Positions 30,001 through 45,000 of a stretch of 64,000 nucleotides of DNA are shown here, one piece after another. The position numbers and the translations under genes were made by a program. The notes beneath the pieces were generated by a model, which ran no database searches, was not told the origin of the DNA, and saw only the letters and a program-made list of their open reading frames with translations. Every line of letters starts with the position of its first letter. Within the stretch, counting starts at the first letter, position 1. This stretch comes from Hydractinia symbiolongicarpus (taxonomy: Eukaryota; Cnidaria; Hydrozoa; Anthoathecata; Hydractiniidae), in contig NC_079878.1 in the NCBI RefSeq assembly GCF_029227915.1, forward strand, positions 8,926,001 to 8,990,000, read 5' to 3'.

Positions 30001-33000
30001 CAACAGGTCAAAATGCTGAACAAACATTTAAGACACAAAAGGAATTTGTCACAAAACTCTTTGATGAGTACAAAATATCAAGCAAAGATATGCTACCTGG
30101 GCTAGTTACCTATAGCGCTAGAAGTGTTATCAATATTGGCGACGTTTCAAACAAGAATGATGCTGTTGATATCTTTAGAAAACTTCGTTTTATTGACTCA
30201 GGAACTAATGCAGTTGTAGCCTTACAAAGATCTGCTAGTGATGTACTTACTACAGAAAAAGGAGCCCGCAAGAACGTACCTAAATTCGTTTTGCTCTTTG
30301 TAGACAATGAAGATCAGATTAATGATAATTTACGTAATCATATAAAAGATTTTGAAGACAAGAACATTAACGTTGTAATAGTAGCAACTGGTCCAGATAT
30401 TACAGCGGAGACAGCAACTAAGCTTTCATCTGATAATGTTGACGTGATTTATGTATCTCGCCCGACTATGTTAACTGATCAAGTTGCTGAAGTAGGAAAG
30501 CTATTGTCTGAAGGTTGGTATTTTATTAAACTGTTAATAATAATTTCCAATTGGTTTTGTAAAGTGTGATATGTGATTTAAGTTTGTAGCACAAAATGTC
30601 TTTCATTACTATTTTCTGTGATTTGGGTAGGTAACTAAACTTCCATTATAATTATATACAATTGCCTACTTAGATAAATGTGAAGGAACTGTATGCGAGT
30701 TTTATTCAGTGTGTGTCCCCAAATCAAATGGAAAAACGCTATGTGCATGCCCAGTATGTGCATCTACAAACTATTCTCCAGTATGCGGTGATAATGGACA
30801 TACCTATGCAAATGAATGTTACATGAAGAAAGATGCTTGTGAAAAGAAAAAGTTGATTGCCCTTGCCAAAGATGAAGCTTGTGGTAAGCATTTTATGTTG
30901 TTGAGCATGCAATCTATGTGTTACTTACTTGATATGATAAGACTAACGCGCAGCTTTGTGGGATAATAACCTTTAAGTAAATCGCTTCATTGACGAACTC
31001 AAGTACTCTTGAAATGTAAGTTCCACCATGACATTTTTACTGTAATTATAGGAATAGCAAAGAAAATGGATATCGCTTTCTTGATGGATTCTTCTAATTC
31101 AGTCAGTGTCCATGGTTTCAAAAAAATATCAACCTTCATTCAAGCAATATTTTCGTCCTTAAATATTTCTCCATCTGAAACACATGTTGCAGTAAACAAT
31201 TTTGGAAAAGATGTAAAAAGTGTGTTTGATTTTAAGAGTGGAACATCACCAGAAGAAGCGAAAGGAAAATTGACTGGTCTAACTAAATTGGGTGGTCAGA
31301 GACATTTAGGAGAAGCATTGAACTTCATTGGTGATAACGTTTTCAATGTCGGCTCGGGGAGCAGAAATCTTGCTGAAAAAGTGTTAGTTGTTGTCATAGG
31401 AAATGAAATGGATGATTACAAAGACACTGATTTTTTGCCTAGTTTGAAGAAATTACAGGACAAAAACGTAAAATTGGTTTTTGTAGTGGTAAATACGAAT
31501 GAAGATGTGATTTCCAAGCTCTCTGGTGTAGACAGTACGATAGCAGTTCCTGACGATTTCATCAAGCTACCGAAGTACCTTGGAGATGTTGAAAAGAAAA
31601 TCCGTGAGAAAGGTATTGTCCTTTTCTATCAAAATTGCTAATATAAATATCAGTCAAATTTTATTGCATTTCATTACTTTTTTTTATTGTTTTTAGGTGA
31701 AATACTTGACCTTGCATTCGTCATTAGTGGTACTGGTTTACCAAATAGCAAATTATTCCAAAAACAAATCTTATTTGCTGTTGACATGACTCAAAAGTAC
31801 AATATACGTCAAGATTCAACTCGCGTAAGTAGTGTTATATATGGCAATGATGCAGATGTTTCCTTTACATTCTCTCAGTCATCAAACCAGGAAGATGTAC
31901 AATCAGAATTGAAAAGAACTCAAAATGTGGACAAAGGCTTAAATCCTGACAAAGCACTAGATCTTTTAAAAAGGAAAGTATTTACTACAAGTAATGGAGC
32001 TCGAAACAATGCACCAAAATCTGTAGTATTTTTTATAAATAAAGATGCAGATACATCCAATTTGGACAAAAATATAGAAATTCTAAGAAAAGATGGTGTT
32101 AATTTGATCATTGTTGCTATTGATGGAGATGGTAAACCTTTTAGAAGATTTGTTGATGACCCTAGCAAACTGTTTGTATTTAATAATGCATATGACACGA
32201 AAAAGCTGATTAGTCCCGTCGTAGATGCTACTTTACCAGGTATGCTTATATTATTTCTTTACTATTGTTTTTCTTTGTGCAGTTTTTATATATATGAACA
32301 ATGTGCTAACATCAGTAATCATGTGCTTTTGTCTGTGGGCAATTTAAGAGTGTGCAAAATTATCCATACATATATAAAACAAAAATATAAAACAAAATAT
32401 ATAAATTATTTACAGAAATGTTAATCAAATGCTTTTGCTTTTTTAGGTTGTTTCTGTAAGAAACCTAGAATTTTTTTAACTTGCTCAAAATGTTGCGACT
32501 ACAGTCTTTTATTGTATAATTGTTATTGTATATGCATTATATTGTATATAATTATTTTAGTAATAAAAAATGACTTTTTAGATCCATGCAAAGCGAGATC
32601 ATGTAAATTCTACAGTAAATGCTTAGTACTAAGCCTACAATCAAGTGACTGCACATGTCCTATATGTAAAGATGATGCATTTAATCCAGTCTGTGGATCT
32701 GATGGAACAACTTATATATCGTCATGCAAACTAATGAAAACATCTTGTCAACAGAGAAGGGAGATATTAATTGTAAAGAAAAGTGCCTGTGGTAGGTTTG
32801 AATAACTTGAGCTTTTCTCCAAATTTGTTCTTTTTCTGATATGTTATCTAAATCAAGAGGAAGATTTGGTAATAAATAATGAATAAATCGTATTCTTTTT
32901 TAGGCCTTCCTGGACCGTTAGATGTTATTTATGCGATTGATACATCACGTGAAGTAGATGATAGTATCTTTAGAAAGATGAAATCTTTCGTTGAGAAATC

Positions 33001-36000
33001 ACTTGTAGTGTACACTGTTTCTGCTAAAGACACGCACGTTGGATTGTTACAATATGGCAATGGTGTAAATGTTAAATTGTCTTTGCTTGATGGTAATGAT
33101 AAGTCAACGATTACTCAAAAGGTTAAACAATTATCATTAACAGGTGGTCCTCGTCAAATGCAAAAGGCTATTCGTGCAGTAGACTCTCAAATGTTTGTTC
33201 CAAGTGGTGGTGCTAGGCAAGATGCTTCTCAAGTTTTAATTTTATTGACAACGGGTGAAGAAGATACTTCTAGTAAAGCTGAACTTCCAAAAGCAGCAAA
33301 GAAATTACAAGAAAGAGGTGTGAAGGTTATTGTAGTTACTATTGGAAGTGAAGATAATCCAGATGCCAATGATATTGTTAGTAATCCTGATAAAGTTATC
33401 AAAACTGATTCGAATGATTTAGTTGATAAAATTGGAGAATTAGAGACGGAAATAGGGAAATCTATAGGTAAGTTTTGTGTAATGTCTTGCTATGTTATAT
33501 TTTCACTTTATTATTTGCTAAAATAGTCACTGTTATAATGTTTTCAGGAATGAGTGATAAACTTGACCTTGGTATTATACTTGGGGCAGCAGGTGCGGAT
33601 TATCAGAATACGTTTAAAGATCAGAAAGCATTTGTTATTGACATGCTTTCCAGACTGAAGCTTGGCTCATCTGGCATACTTCCAGGAGTGGTTTTGAGTG
33701 CCCAACAACCTATCTTGGCTATCTCAATAGGAAGTATTACAAACACGGACAAAACGAAAGTTGAAGTTAACAGAATTCGTAATCCTGGACCAAATGTTGA
33801 TTTATTGAAAGCTCTCGAGAAAGTGAAGGACGATCTGTTTAATGTGAAGAATGGAGCACGTGCAGGCATTGAAAAATCTGTTCTAGTATTTTTGGACAAG
33901 AATCCGCAAATAAATAGTGATATTGTTAATGTAATGAAGAACATGAGGCGAGATGGTGTAAAATTCGTGATTGTCACTCAAGGTGAAAATGTGGATACAG
34001 ATAAGGTTAAAGATACTATACCCAATATGAATAAACTCTTTCCAACTAAGAATTTAGATGGAATGAAGAAGAAAGTAAATGATATCATTGATGCATTGCT
34101 GAAAGGTAACTATTTGATTTTATGTAACCTTTTTCGCTTTGCAAATAAAAACAAAAGTGAAAATATTAGAGACAAAAGTTTTCTTACGATACAAATACTT
34201 CCTTTAGATCACTGCAGCAGCAAGAAGTGCAAAAACTACGGCAAATGTGTGACGATGAATGACAGAACAACTCAGTGTATGTGTCCAGTTTGTCCTTACA
34301 CAGAAATATATAAACCAGTGTGCGGTAGTAATGGAAGAACATACGCTACCCCGTGTCTACTACAACAAGCATCATGCAATCAAAAGAAAGATATACATGT
34401 AGCTAAAGACAATGCGTGCGGTATGTTTGTTTTGCAGTTATTTTTCAGATTACATATATGTTCACATGTTACATTTAAAATGGATTGGCTCTTTACTATA
34501 ATTATGTGTATCTGAAAACTTTAGTCTCTCAGGTATTGAACTTCTTGTGTTATCCTGTTTATCTGAAACATCTCTATATGCTTGATTATAGGTGTCAAAG
34601 ACAAATTCAACTTATTTATCGCTATTGATTCATCCTCTGGTGTAACAAGCCAACAAATGAAGCAACTTAAGGAGTTAGCCAAAGCATCTGTACAGTCTTA
34701 TTACATATCATCCAATGACACAAATGTGAATGTTATTTCATTTGCAAAGAAATCAAAGAATATATGGTCGGTGAAGGATACACAAACAATAAAAGCAGTT
34801 CAAAGTGCCATCTATGATATTGGTAAAGAAACTACCAAGGCAGATTTCGCTCAAGTTATAAAGCAAATACAGTCAATCACAACAGAGAACGCTTTGGGTC
34901 AAGAAAAGAACATTTTGTTGTTATTTACTCAAGGGTCTAGCATTGATGGCAGTCAACTAGTGGATATTGGAAAAAAGCTACCAGGGTTTGAAACAATTGT
35001 GGTGTCTATTGGAGATCCTTATAGTATATTTAATGGTTTTGATATAAAAATAATTAAAAACGATGAAAATGAACTTCCTAAAACATTAGGAGACATTGAA
35101 GAAGCTGTATCAAAAGTAATTGGTACGTAATACATTTGCGGTAAATTTAGTACCATCATTCTGCTACCCTTTAGGAATAGTTGTTTTATCGTGTATCGTC
35201 ATCCAATCTTTGTGTTATCTTAATAGTGATAAATATATTTTTTAGGCAAATCACCCAAACTAGATCTTATTTTTGTTGTTGGTGCAAACGACAAAACTGT
35301 TTTCAAAAACGAAATTGACTTTATCGTTAAATCGTTTGACAATTACAAGATATCTGACGATGACATGTTACCTGGTGTAGTTACTTATGGAGCCAAGAGT
35401 ATCGTTAATATTGGTGATGTCAATAACAAAAAGAGTGCAATAGAGAGATTTTTGAAATTAAGATTCCAGGACTCTGGCGCCGATTTAGAAATTGCTTTAC
35501 GAAAAGTTCAGAACGAAATGATTATTTACGCACGTGAAAATGTTCAGAAATCTGTAGTGATATTTGTGGACAACAAAGCTCAGATAAATGACGAATTAAC
35601 TAACAGAATAAAAGCGCTGAAAGACAAGAAGTTTAACGTTTTACTGGTTGGTATTGGCCCTGGTTTGAAAGAAAATGATATAAGGGGAATTGTTGATGAT
35701 CCGGACAATGTGAAATACATACCTCAACCAACTGATTTAAATGAGAATGTAGATTCTATAACAAGTTCGTTAGTAAAAGGTATCCATTGTTGCTTCTCGG
35801 TGTATTTCTTTTTTTTTGTTTGTTTGTTTATTGTGATGGTCATTAATGTCTTCTCTTGTTATCGGTTTCTTAATTGGTGTTACAACTGCTTCAGTCATTT
35901 CTTCTTTGTTTTATTTGCCGTCAGAAATAGCTAAATTTATTATACGTTTTTCTTTTAGACAAATGTAAGAAAAATCCATGCACCAAGTCTGAAACCTGCA

Positions 36001-39000
36001 TTTCGAGGACGAATGGAAACGTTGAATGTGTATGTCCAGTTTGTACCTCTACTCAATATTCTCCAGTATGTGGTGATGATGGACATACCTATGCTAATGA
36101 ATGTTACATGAAGAAAGATGCTTGTGAGAAAAAGAAGGATATAAAAATGGCTAAAGATCAACCTTGCGGTTCGTGTTAGCTTTTACAATCTAAGATTCCA
36201 ACATTCATGTCGGCAATACAAATATCTTCCCGTAACAACTATATTTCCCATTTTTCATTTCAGGTATTAAACCAAATATGGATGTTGTCTTCATGTTAGA
36301 TGCTTCTAACTCTATAACACAATCAAGCTTCACCAACATAAAAAATTATGTTACAGCAGCGTTAAGATCATTTGAAATTTCACCGAAAAAGACACGTGTT
36401 TCTATCGTAACATTTGCAAAAGAAACCAATGCAATTGTTGATTTGGATACTGGTGTGTATAGAGAGGTGTTAGCAAGAAAGCTTAGTGATACAACTAAAG
36501 AAAACGGTCAGCGAAATCTGGGGAAAGCTTTAGAGTTTGTAAATCAAAAGATATTTAACAGTGCAACAGGTGGAAGAAAAGATGCTGATAAAGTCTTAGT
36601 TATCATAACAGGAAATGAAGTTAACCTTTACAAGGATACAAACTTTGTTCCTAGTGCAAGAAAACTGAAGGATCAAAATACAAAGATTGTTGTGGTTGGT
36701 GTGAATATTGACAATAATGTGCAGACAGAGTTTGCAAATCCAGATAACCTTATCACTACCCTAACTGGTTTTGATAAACTTCCACGAAAATTTGGTGAAG
36801 TCGAAAAGCACATTAGAGGGAAAGGTAGCATTGCTAAAATAATTTATTACTATGTAACCAGTATAAAGCAACGTACTAAAATAACTTAGTATGTTGCTCA
36901 CATACTTAAATGTAATTAAATGCAAGATGCTTTCAAAAAGAAAATGGTATAAAAATTCATTAAGTATTTAAATAAAATATTGAACACAAACATGTCTTTT
37001 TTTCAGGAAGAACTCTTGATCTTAGTTTTGTTGTGAGTGGAACGGACAAATCTAATAATGCGTTGTTTGAGAAACAAAAAGATTTTATTTTCAACATGAT
37101 TAAGAAGTATCAAATACATCCGAAATCTACACTTGTCAGTGGAATTGTGTACGGAACAGATCCGCAAATCAATTTTCCGTTTTCAAACACACAAGACATT
37201 CTCATTGTTCAATCTAATTTCAAACGGATGCAAAATCCTGGAGATGGAATTAACCTAAAGAAAGCATTACAGCTGGTTTTAAAATCTGTGTTCACAGCAG
37301 AAAACAATGCGCGTAAAAATGCACCCAAATCCTTAATACTGTTTGTGAATAAGAATGCTGATGTCACCAATGTGAATGACGAAATAGATAGAATTAAAGC
37401 AAACGGTGTTGATTTAATAATTGTTGCTATTAATGGCGATGGTAAACCTTTCAGAGCATTTGTTGATCCAAAGAAGCTGTTTGTGTTTGAAAATGTTGAT
37501 GATGTTGACAAGCTGGTTGATCCTGTTGTCACCGAAAGCTTGCCAGGTAACATTTTATTATTTTTTTAAAAATCGTGATAGTTTTGAACATCTGCTGTTA
37601 AGTAACAGCTTACAGACGTGTTTAAATTTTGCTTTGTGTTATTTAGATGCATGCAAAGAACAACCCTGTGAATTTTATGGACAATGTGTATCATTGAAAG
37701 ACCAGTCTGTTGACTGTGTGTGTCCCACATGTAAAGACGATGAATTTAAACCGGTTTGTGGAACTGATGGTCACACATACCCTTCCACTTGTAAACTGAA
37801 GAAAAAAGCTTGTGCTGAGAAGACGAAACTAAGAATTGTGAAGGATGCACCTTGTGGTAGTCTTTTAATTATATTATGTACATTTAAGTAACAGGTGGAC
37901 ATTTATAGGTTTTAAGGATTCTAATATCTGTGCCTAAAACTGAAATAAAAGTATTTTATTGATTTTGCGAGATTGGATATGTCAGCTTGTGCTTTTCAGT
38001 TAGCCATATTTTTGTTTAATGAGAATCTTTATTTTGCAAGTAAAATTTGTCGATTTATTTTAGGAGTGGTTGGTAATGTAGACATCGTGTATGCTGTTGA
38101 TACATCTGCTAGTGTGACTAAAGACGTTCTAGATAAAATAAAGTCATTTGTTGAGAAATCTCTTGAAGTGTATACAATCTCACCCGAAAAGATTCATGTT
38201 GGATTATTGCAGTATGGAAATGGCGCAACTGTTAAACTGTCTTTACGATACGGTAATCACAAATCAACAATCGTAAGAAATCTTAAACAGTTATCATTAA
38301 CTGGTGGTCGTCGTCAAATGAAAAAAGCTATTCGTACAGTAGACTCTCAAATGTTTGCTCTAAGTGGTGGTGCAAGACAAGATGCTTCTCAAGTTTTAGT
38401 TTTGTTAACAACGGGTGAAGAAGATACTTCTGGTAAAGCTGAACTTCCAAAAGCATCAAAGAAATTACAAGAAAGAGGTGTGAAGGTTATTGTAGTTACT
38501 ATTGGAAGTGAAGATAATCCAGATGCTAATAATATTGTTAGTAATCCTGATAAGGTGATCAAAAGTGATCCTGATGATTTAGTTGATAAAATTGGTCCAC
38601 TGGAAAAAGAAATCGTAGAATCTATAGGTATAGTATTTGCTATTGTTCTTGTAAAAGTTTCTTTTTATGATTGTGTAGTTATTTATAGGTTATTTAAGTA
38701 GCAAATCGGCGTTGTTTTCCTTGCTTCTTCTATTTGATTCTTAAATATAATAATACCACTGTGTTTTCTTAAACTTTTGTTTTCTATGAAATTCATTTAC
38801 TTGATATCAGCTTTTTTAATGTGCCTAGAAAAAATCCTGAACTTTTCAATAACAAATTTGTTTCAATAGGTCGTGCTCGGAAACTTGACCTTGGTATCAT
38901 ACTTGGGGCATCTAGTTCTAATTATGTAGAGATGTTTAAAGATCAAAAGACAATTGTAAATGACATACTAAGAAGATTGAATATTGGTCCATCATCAGTT

Positions 39001-42000
39001 CTCCCGAGCGTTATGGTTTATGATAGAAGTCCAAAAGTCGTGTTATCATTTGAAAACGCGTTAACAAGGGAGTCCGCTATAACATCGATTCAAAAGATTG
39101 TAAACCCTGGTTTAGACAGAAATTTTGTGAATATGTTACGCAAGGCTCGGGATGAACTCTTTAAAAGTCAAAATGGTGCTCGCCCTGGTGTTCGAAAAAC
39201 ACTGCTTATCTTCTTGGATGAGGAGCTAGGAAAGAAAAGTGACTTAGTTGATGCATTAAATAAACTTAAAGGTGGTGGCGTCCGAATTGTGATTATAACT
39301 CAGGGAAAGGACATTGATAAAAACAAAGTCAAAAATAACACACCTAATACAGATGCTTGGTTTTTCCCAGATGATTTAGATGCTGCCAAGAAGGATATAA
39401 AGTCAATTACTAGCGCTCTGTTCTCAGGTTGGTATCGGTGAAAGTGTGGTTTTGTCAATAGGTACACTAATTGGTCAGTAGCTAACCCAAACTTGTTTTT
39501 CTTTTCCTAGATGCTTGTGAGAAACGAAAGTGTGACTATGGAAGTAAATGTGTGGCTATCAGTCTCACAAACACTCAGTGTATGTGTCCAGTTTGTTCAA
39601 AATTGGATGTTTATTCTCCAGTATGTGCAAGTAACGGAAAGACATATTCATCAAAATGCAAAATGGTTGAAGAAGCATGTAAAAAAGAAGTTAATATTAT
39701 CAGCGTTAAGAACAAACCCTGTGGTATGTATTTAAGACTTTTTTTCGTTATATTATCAAGTACTTATCAATTATGATATTCTTAAATGGAAATTTATAAT
39801 CTTTAGTGCACAGCCTCTTATGTTTTTATTAGGAATCACGGAAAATTTAAATTTGATCTATGCATTTGATATTTCTGATGGTGTGACAACAAAGAAACTT
39901 GCAGAATTAAAACAATTAGCAAGAGCATCTTTGGAATCTTACAACATTGCAGCCAATGCTACTAAAGTCAGTATCGTAACATTTGCAAACCAACCAGAAG
40001 ATATTTGGTCGTTTAAGGATGACCAAAATGTAAAAGCTATTCAAAGTGCTATATTTGATATCAACAAAATTGCTGGTGATGCAGATTTCAATAAGCTGGT
40101 TACTCACGTCAAATCAAATATATTGTATGATATTTTTAACAAGGAAAAGAATATTTTACTACTTTACACACAAGGATCCAGCATTGACAGAAATCAACTA
40201 GACAGATTAAAGAAGAAGCTACCAAATGTCGAGACTATCGTAGTATCTGTTGGAGATGCTAATGATATCTTTAATGAATTTGATGTTAAAATTATTGCAG
40301 ATGACGAAGACAAATTATCAGACGCACTTGATAAGTTGGAAAAATCGATTGGAAAATTAGCATGTAAGTATAAAATTTGCTACTATGGTGCTTCAACAGA
40401 ACGGTGTACTGTAAAATTCTGCCAATGTGCTGAAAGGTCTAATCCATACATCTAAGAAGTTCTTTTAACTAAGATTGTTGTATCCTTTGTCTATGGCAGA
40501 AATCACGATAAGTTTAATTGGACCAATTGAATATTTGAGAAATTTGGTCAACTTTATTCACCTTGTTATTGTTACATTTTATTTTTTCACCTAGCCAAGC
40601 CAAAATTAGACATGGTATTCGTTGTTGGAGCAACAGGTCCAGATGCACGTGAAAAGTACTATGAACAACAAGAATTCATGCTTAAATTATTTGACACTTA
40701 TGTGATCGGTCAGAAAGGCATGCTACCTGGATTGGTAACCTACGGAGCTAATACTAAGCTTTATATTAATGAAGTTAAGGACAATGTCGAGGCTAAATAT
40801 CTATTTGGAAATGTTCTATTCGGGAATGTTGGAACAGGTGTGGTCACCGCTTTGCAGGCTGTGAGGAATGAAATTTTGTTAGTGTCATCTGGTGCACGAA
40901 AAGGCATTGCAAAAACTATTGTAATATTTCTTGATAACAAAGAACAAATAAATGACAACACAAGAAAGAATATTCAGCTTCTTGAAGAAAACAACAAGGT
41001 TGTAATTGTTGGTGTCGGTCCAAACTTATCAGAAAGTGATACGAAACAGCTTGCTAGTGATTCAACAAGCGTGATTTATATTCAAAATATTGATGAATTG
41101 GCGACTAAAGTTCCTGAAGTTACAAAAGCTTCCATAAAAGGTGATTCTTTTGATCTGATTACATCAGTTGTGTTTATAATCTTAGAGAAAGTAGAAATGG
41201 CAGTGGCATCTAAACATCTGATTTCACCTCTGCTTTTTTCTGTTTCTCTGCGTTCTCACTTTTTTTTCAACAAAAGTTAAAGTAAAAGGGACAATCTACT
41301 GAGCGCACCAATTCATTACTAGATTTAAATGTGGAACAAAAATTCCTGAAAATGTCAATTGCGTATAAATAAAACAGACAATATTTAGTGAATCTTTTTT
41401 TTACTACGATATGATTTTATGAATATTCCTTTTTTTAGATCCTTGCAAGGAGAGATCGTGTACTTATCATGCAACCTGCATCTCAACATCTGATGGAAAA
41501 GCCGAATGCATTTGCTCAGTGTGTACATCTACTGCATATTCTCCAGTATGTGGTGATAATGGACATACCTATGCAAATGAATGTTACTTGAAGAAAGATG
41601 CTTGTGAAAAGAAGAAATCTATACTCGTTACAAAAGTTAAAGCTTGTGGTAAGCCAAAATATTTAGAAACAATAAACGTTTTCTTTCTTGTGAAACTATG
41701 ACATATTACAGAATTTCCTTTCACTCTCAGATATTCAATATTGTTACAATTTTATGTTTTAGGCATTAAGAATGACATGGACGTTGTGTTTCTTCTTGAT
41801 TCCTCTAAATCTATCACCGGCGCCAGCTTCAAAGAGATGAAGAACTTTGTGCAAGCTGCAATATCATCACTTAAAATAGCACCAACAAAAACGCATGTTT
41901 CTGTAGCAAACTTCGGAAATAATGTAAACACTGCCGTTGATTTCAATTTAGGAAGACAGGAACCTACAGTACTCGAAAAGTTGCGTTTGACAGTAAAAGT

Positions 42001-45000
42001 TGGTGGTGAGAGGGATTTAAGAAAGGCTCTAGACTATGTTAACAACAAACTTTTCACCACTGTTTCTGGGAGCAGAAAAGAAGCTGAAAAAACGTTGGTA
42101 GTTATTACAGGCAATGAAATCAATCCAACTAAAGACGCTAATTTTATCATGAGTGCAAGGAAATTAAAAAGCCGAAACATCAATATTATCGTTGTGGGCA
42201 TGAACATAGAGAAGGATGTTGTTACCGAGCTCTCGATCCCTGAAGACTTAGTAACTGTTATAAAATCATTTAAAGAACTTCCAGAGGTGTTAGGGCAAGT
42301 AGAAAAAGATATGAGAGGAAAAGGTTAGGATTTTTCATAATTTTGGACGGATGTCGTTATGTTTACCTCGGAATAAAGTTATTTTTATTTTTATAAATTA
42401 TCTTCTAGGCGTTAAACTCGACTTAGCTTTCGCTGTAAGTGGAACTGATAGAAGCAACAATGAACTGTTTAAGAAGCAAGTTACATTTATATCGCAAATG
42501 CTAAAGAGTTACAGAATACATCGCGAGCAAACACTGGTCACTGGTATCCTCTATGGTCCTACCACCAAAATATCCTTCCCATTCTCAACATCACAAGACG
42601 TGCAAATTTTAAAATCTTACTTTGAGCAAATGAAAAATCCAGGCGCAGCAACAGGTATGCAACAAACATTGAAGATTATTGCGAATGATGTTTACAGCAG
42701 TGATAATGGTGCTAGACAAAATGTTCCGAAGACTTTGGTGCTGTTTGTTAGTGGCAATGTAAATATGGCAAACGTTAAGGAAAATGTTGATAAAATAAAG
42801 AAGAACAGTGTCAATCTTATTATTGTTGCCATTGATGGAGATGGTAAATCTTTCAGAGCTTTTGTTGATGACCCAAGCAAACTGTTTGTTTTTGAAAATA
42901 TTGATGATGTTGATAAATTGATTGATCCTGTTGTCGCTAAAACTTTACCAGGTAAATATAGTATTAGTTTGAAATGTTTTCTTTGCCGGATCAATAACAC
43001 TATTAGTTAAGATCGGCTAATCACAAATCCGTTACCTTCTTGTTTAGATCCATGCAAAGAAGGTCCGTGTAACTCTTACAGCAAATGTGTATCGTTAAGT
43101 GACCAGTCAACCCAATGTGTATGTCCAGTGTGCAACGATGGTGACTTTAAACCAGTTTGTGGTTCTGATGGATCTACATATCCTACCACTTGCAAACTGA
43201 TGAAAACATCTTGTGAAAATAAAAAGAACCTAGCTGTTGTAAAGGAATCTGCATGTGGTATGTGTTTAAAGAAATACCTATTAATTTATATTATTTATAG
43301 TGTTTTAGTGTTAAAAGTTGGTTGGTTTCAAATAATGTTCATAATGTTTGTTTTTCTGGCGTGTAGGTATTTCGAAAGTGCTAGATGTTGTGTATGCAGT
43401 TGATACATCAAGTGGAGTTTCTAAAAATATGCTTAGGAAAATAAAATCATTCATTAAAAATTCGCTCGAGATGTACACGATTTCTTCAAAGGATACACAT
43501 GCTGGATTGTTGCAATATGGAAATGGTGCAAACATTAAATTGTCTTTGCTGGATGGTACCGAAAAGCAAGCCATTATTGAAAACATTAATCAGTTATCAT
43601 TAACTGGTGGTCGTCGTCAAATGCAAAAGGCTATTCGTACAGTAGACTCTCAAATGTTTGTTCAGAGTGGTGGTGCAAGACAAGATGCTTCTCAAGTTTT
43701 GATTTTATTGACAACAGGTGAGGAAGATACTTCTGGTAAAGCTGATCTTCCAAAAGCAGCAAAGAAATTACAAGAAAGAGGTGTAAAGGTTATTGTAGTT
43801 ACTATTGGAAGTGAAGATAATCCAGATGCTAATGATATTGTTAGTAATCCTGACAGAGTTGTCAAGGGTAATCCTGATGACCTAGTTAATAAAATTGGTG
43901 AATTGGAGAAGAAGATAGCAATGTCTGTCGGTAAGTTTAGATTTTCTTAGGTAATTTGCTGTAAATAAACGGGTCAAAATTATCCTTCTGTTGAACTATC
44001 TATTTTAATTAATTCTAGACGGAAAAGATAAACTGGATCTTGGAATAATCTTCGGTTCTTCTGGTCCAAATTATGAAAAGACGTTTGACGATCAAAAGAC
44101 ATTTGTGATAAACATGTTAAAACGTTTGCAGATTGGAAGTTCCTATGTCCTTCCTGGCTTCATTGTGCACGGAACTAGACCGAACATTGTTCGAAATCTG
44201 GGTAGAGTTTTGACCGCAAGTAACGCTATGAGTGTAGTTGACAATCTAAACGGTGCGACAGAAAGAGGAAACTTAAGAGATGCCTTGGAGATTACCAGAG
44301 ATGAGTTATTCAAAGAACAAAATGGTGCCCGTTTGGGTGTTCCCAAGTCTGTGTTGTTGTTTGTTGACAAGGATTTGAAACCTGATGCAGATTTAAATAA
44401 AGTTGTAAAACAGCTTCGAGATGATGGTGTCCGACTGATAGTTGTAACTCAAGGAAAAGATATTGACGAAAACAAAATCAAGAAGGCTACGCCCGGAACA
44501 AATAAATGGTTTTTCCCGGACGACTTAGATGAGATGGAGGAGAAAACCACATCAATAATAGCTGCTCTATTTTCAGGTATAGAAAAATATTTTGATGTTA
44601 GAGAAACTTTAATTGTCTTTCAAACGCAGTTGTTCATTCAAATAGCGATTATGTGTTATCGTTCTACTTCATTTCGATTCCATTTTTTCGCGATAGTTTT
44701 GCACTTAGGTAAATTAAGAATGAGATTGATGTTTCACGCAATATTTCAATTTAACAGTTCAAGTATTTGCACTTTTTTGTGGGTTTCCAAAGACTTCCTA
44801 TACAGGACCCTTATTGATGACAGTACTAATAAAAACTGAATAAGCTATCCTGGTAAATAAACATAACGCCTGCATGCAGTTTTGTGCTACCTGTATTTTG
44901 GTATGTTTCCTTCTTTCGTAGGTCCTTGCGAAAAAAAGAAATGCAGTAACAATGCACGTTGTATTGTACACAGTGATAAAACAGCTCAATGTGTTTGTAC

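Larger units (their letters stand above)
25355..30513 (+). repeat. Higher-order repeat copy 4 (nine exons)
   Basis: Complete register, about residues 6128-7439 of the part in the window; 5,319 bp to the next alpha exon. It is the first copy whose vWA3 exon carries the near-identical nucleotide block shared with copies 5-8. Confidence 0.87.
30674..35779 (+). repeat. Higher-order repeat copy 5 (nine exons)
   Basis: Complete register, about residues 7440-8747 of the part in the window; 5,285 bp to the next alpha exon. Its type 6 vWA is the shortest of its class (534 nt). Confidence 0.87.
35959..41140 (+). repeat. Higher-order repeat copy 6 (nine exons)
   Basis: Complete register, about residues 8748-10058 of the part in the window; 5,480 bp to the next alpha exon. 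It is the only copy in which both vWA1 and vWA3 keep DxSxS. Confidence 0.87.

Noticed and set aside
40364-40455. Read-through of the vWA5 frame past 40363
   Set aside because: Sister exons end at the same place (531 nt) and a good GTAAGT donor follows; the extension matches no copy.
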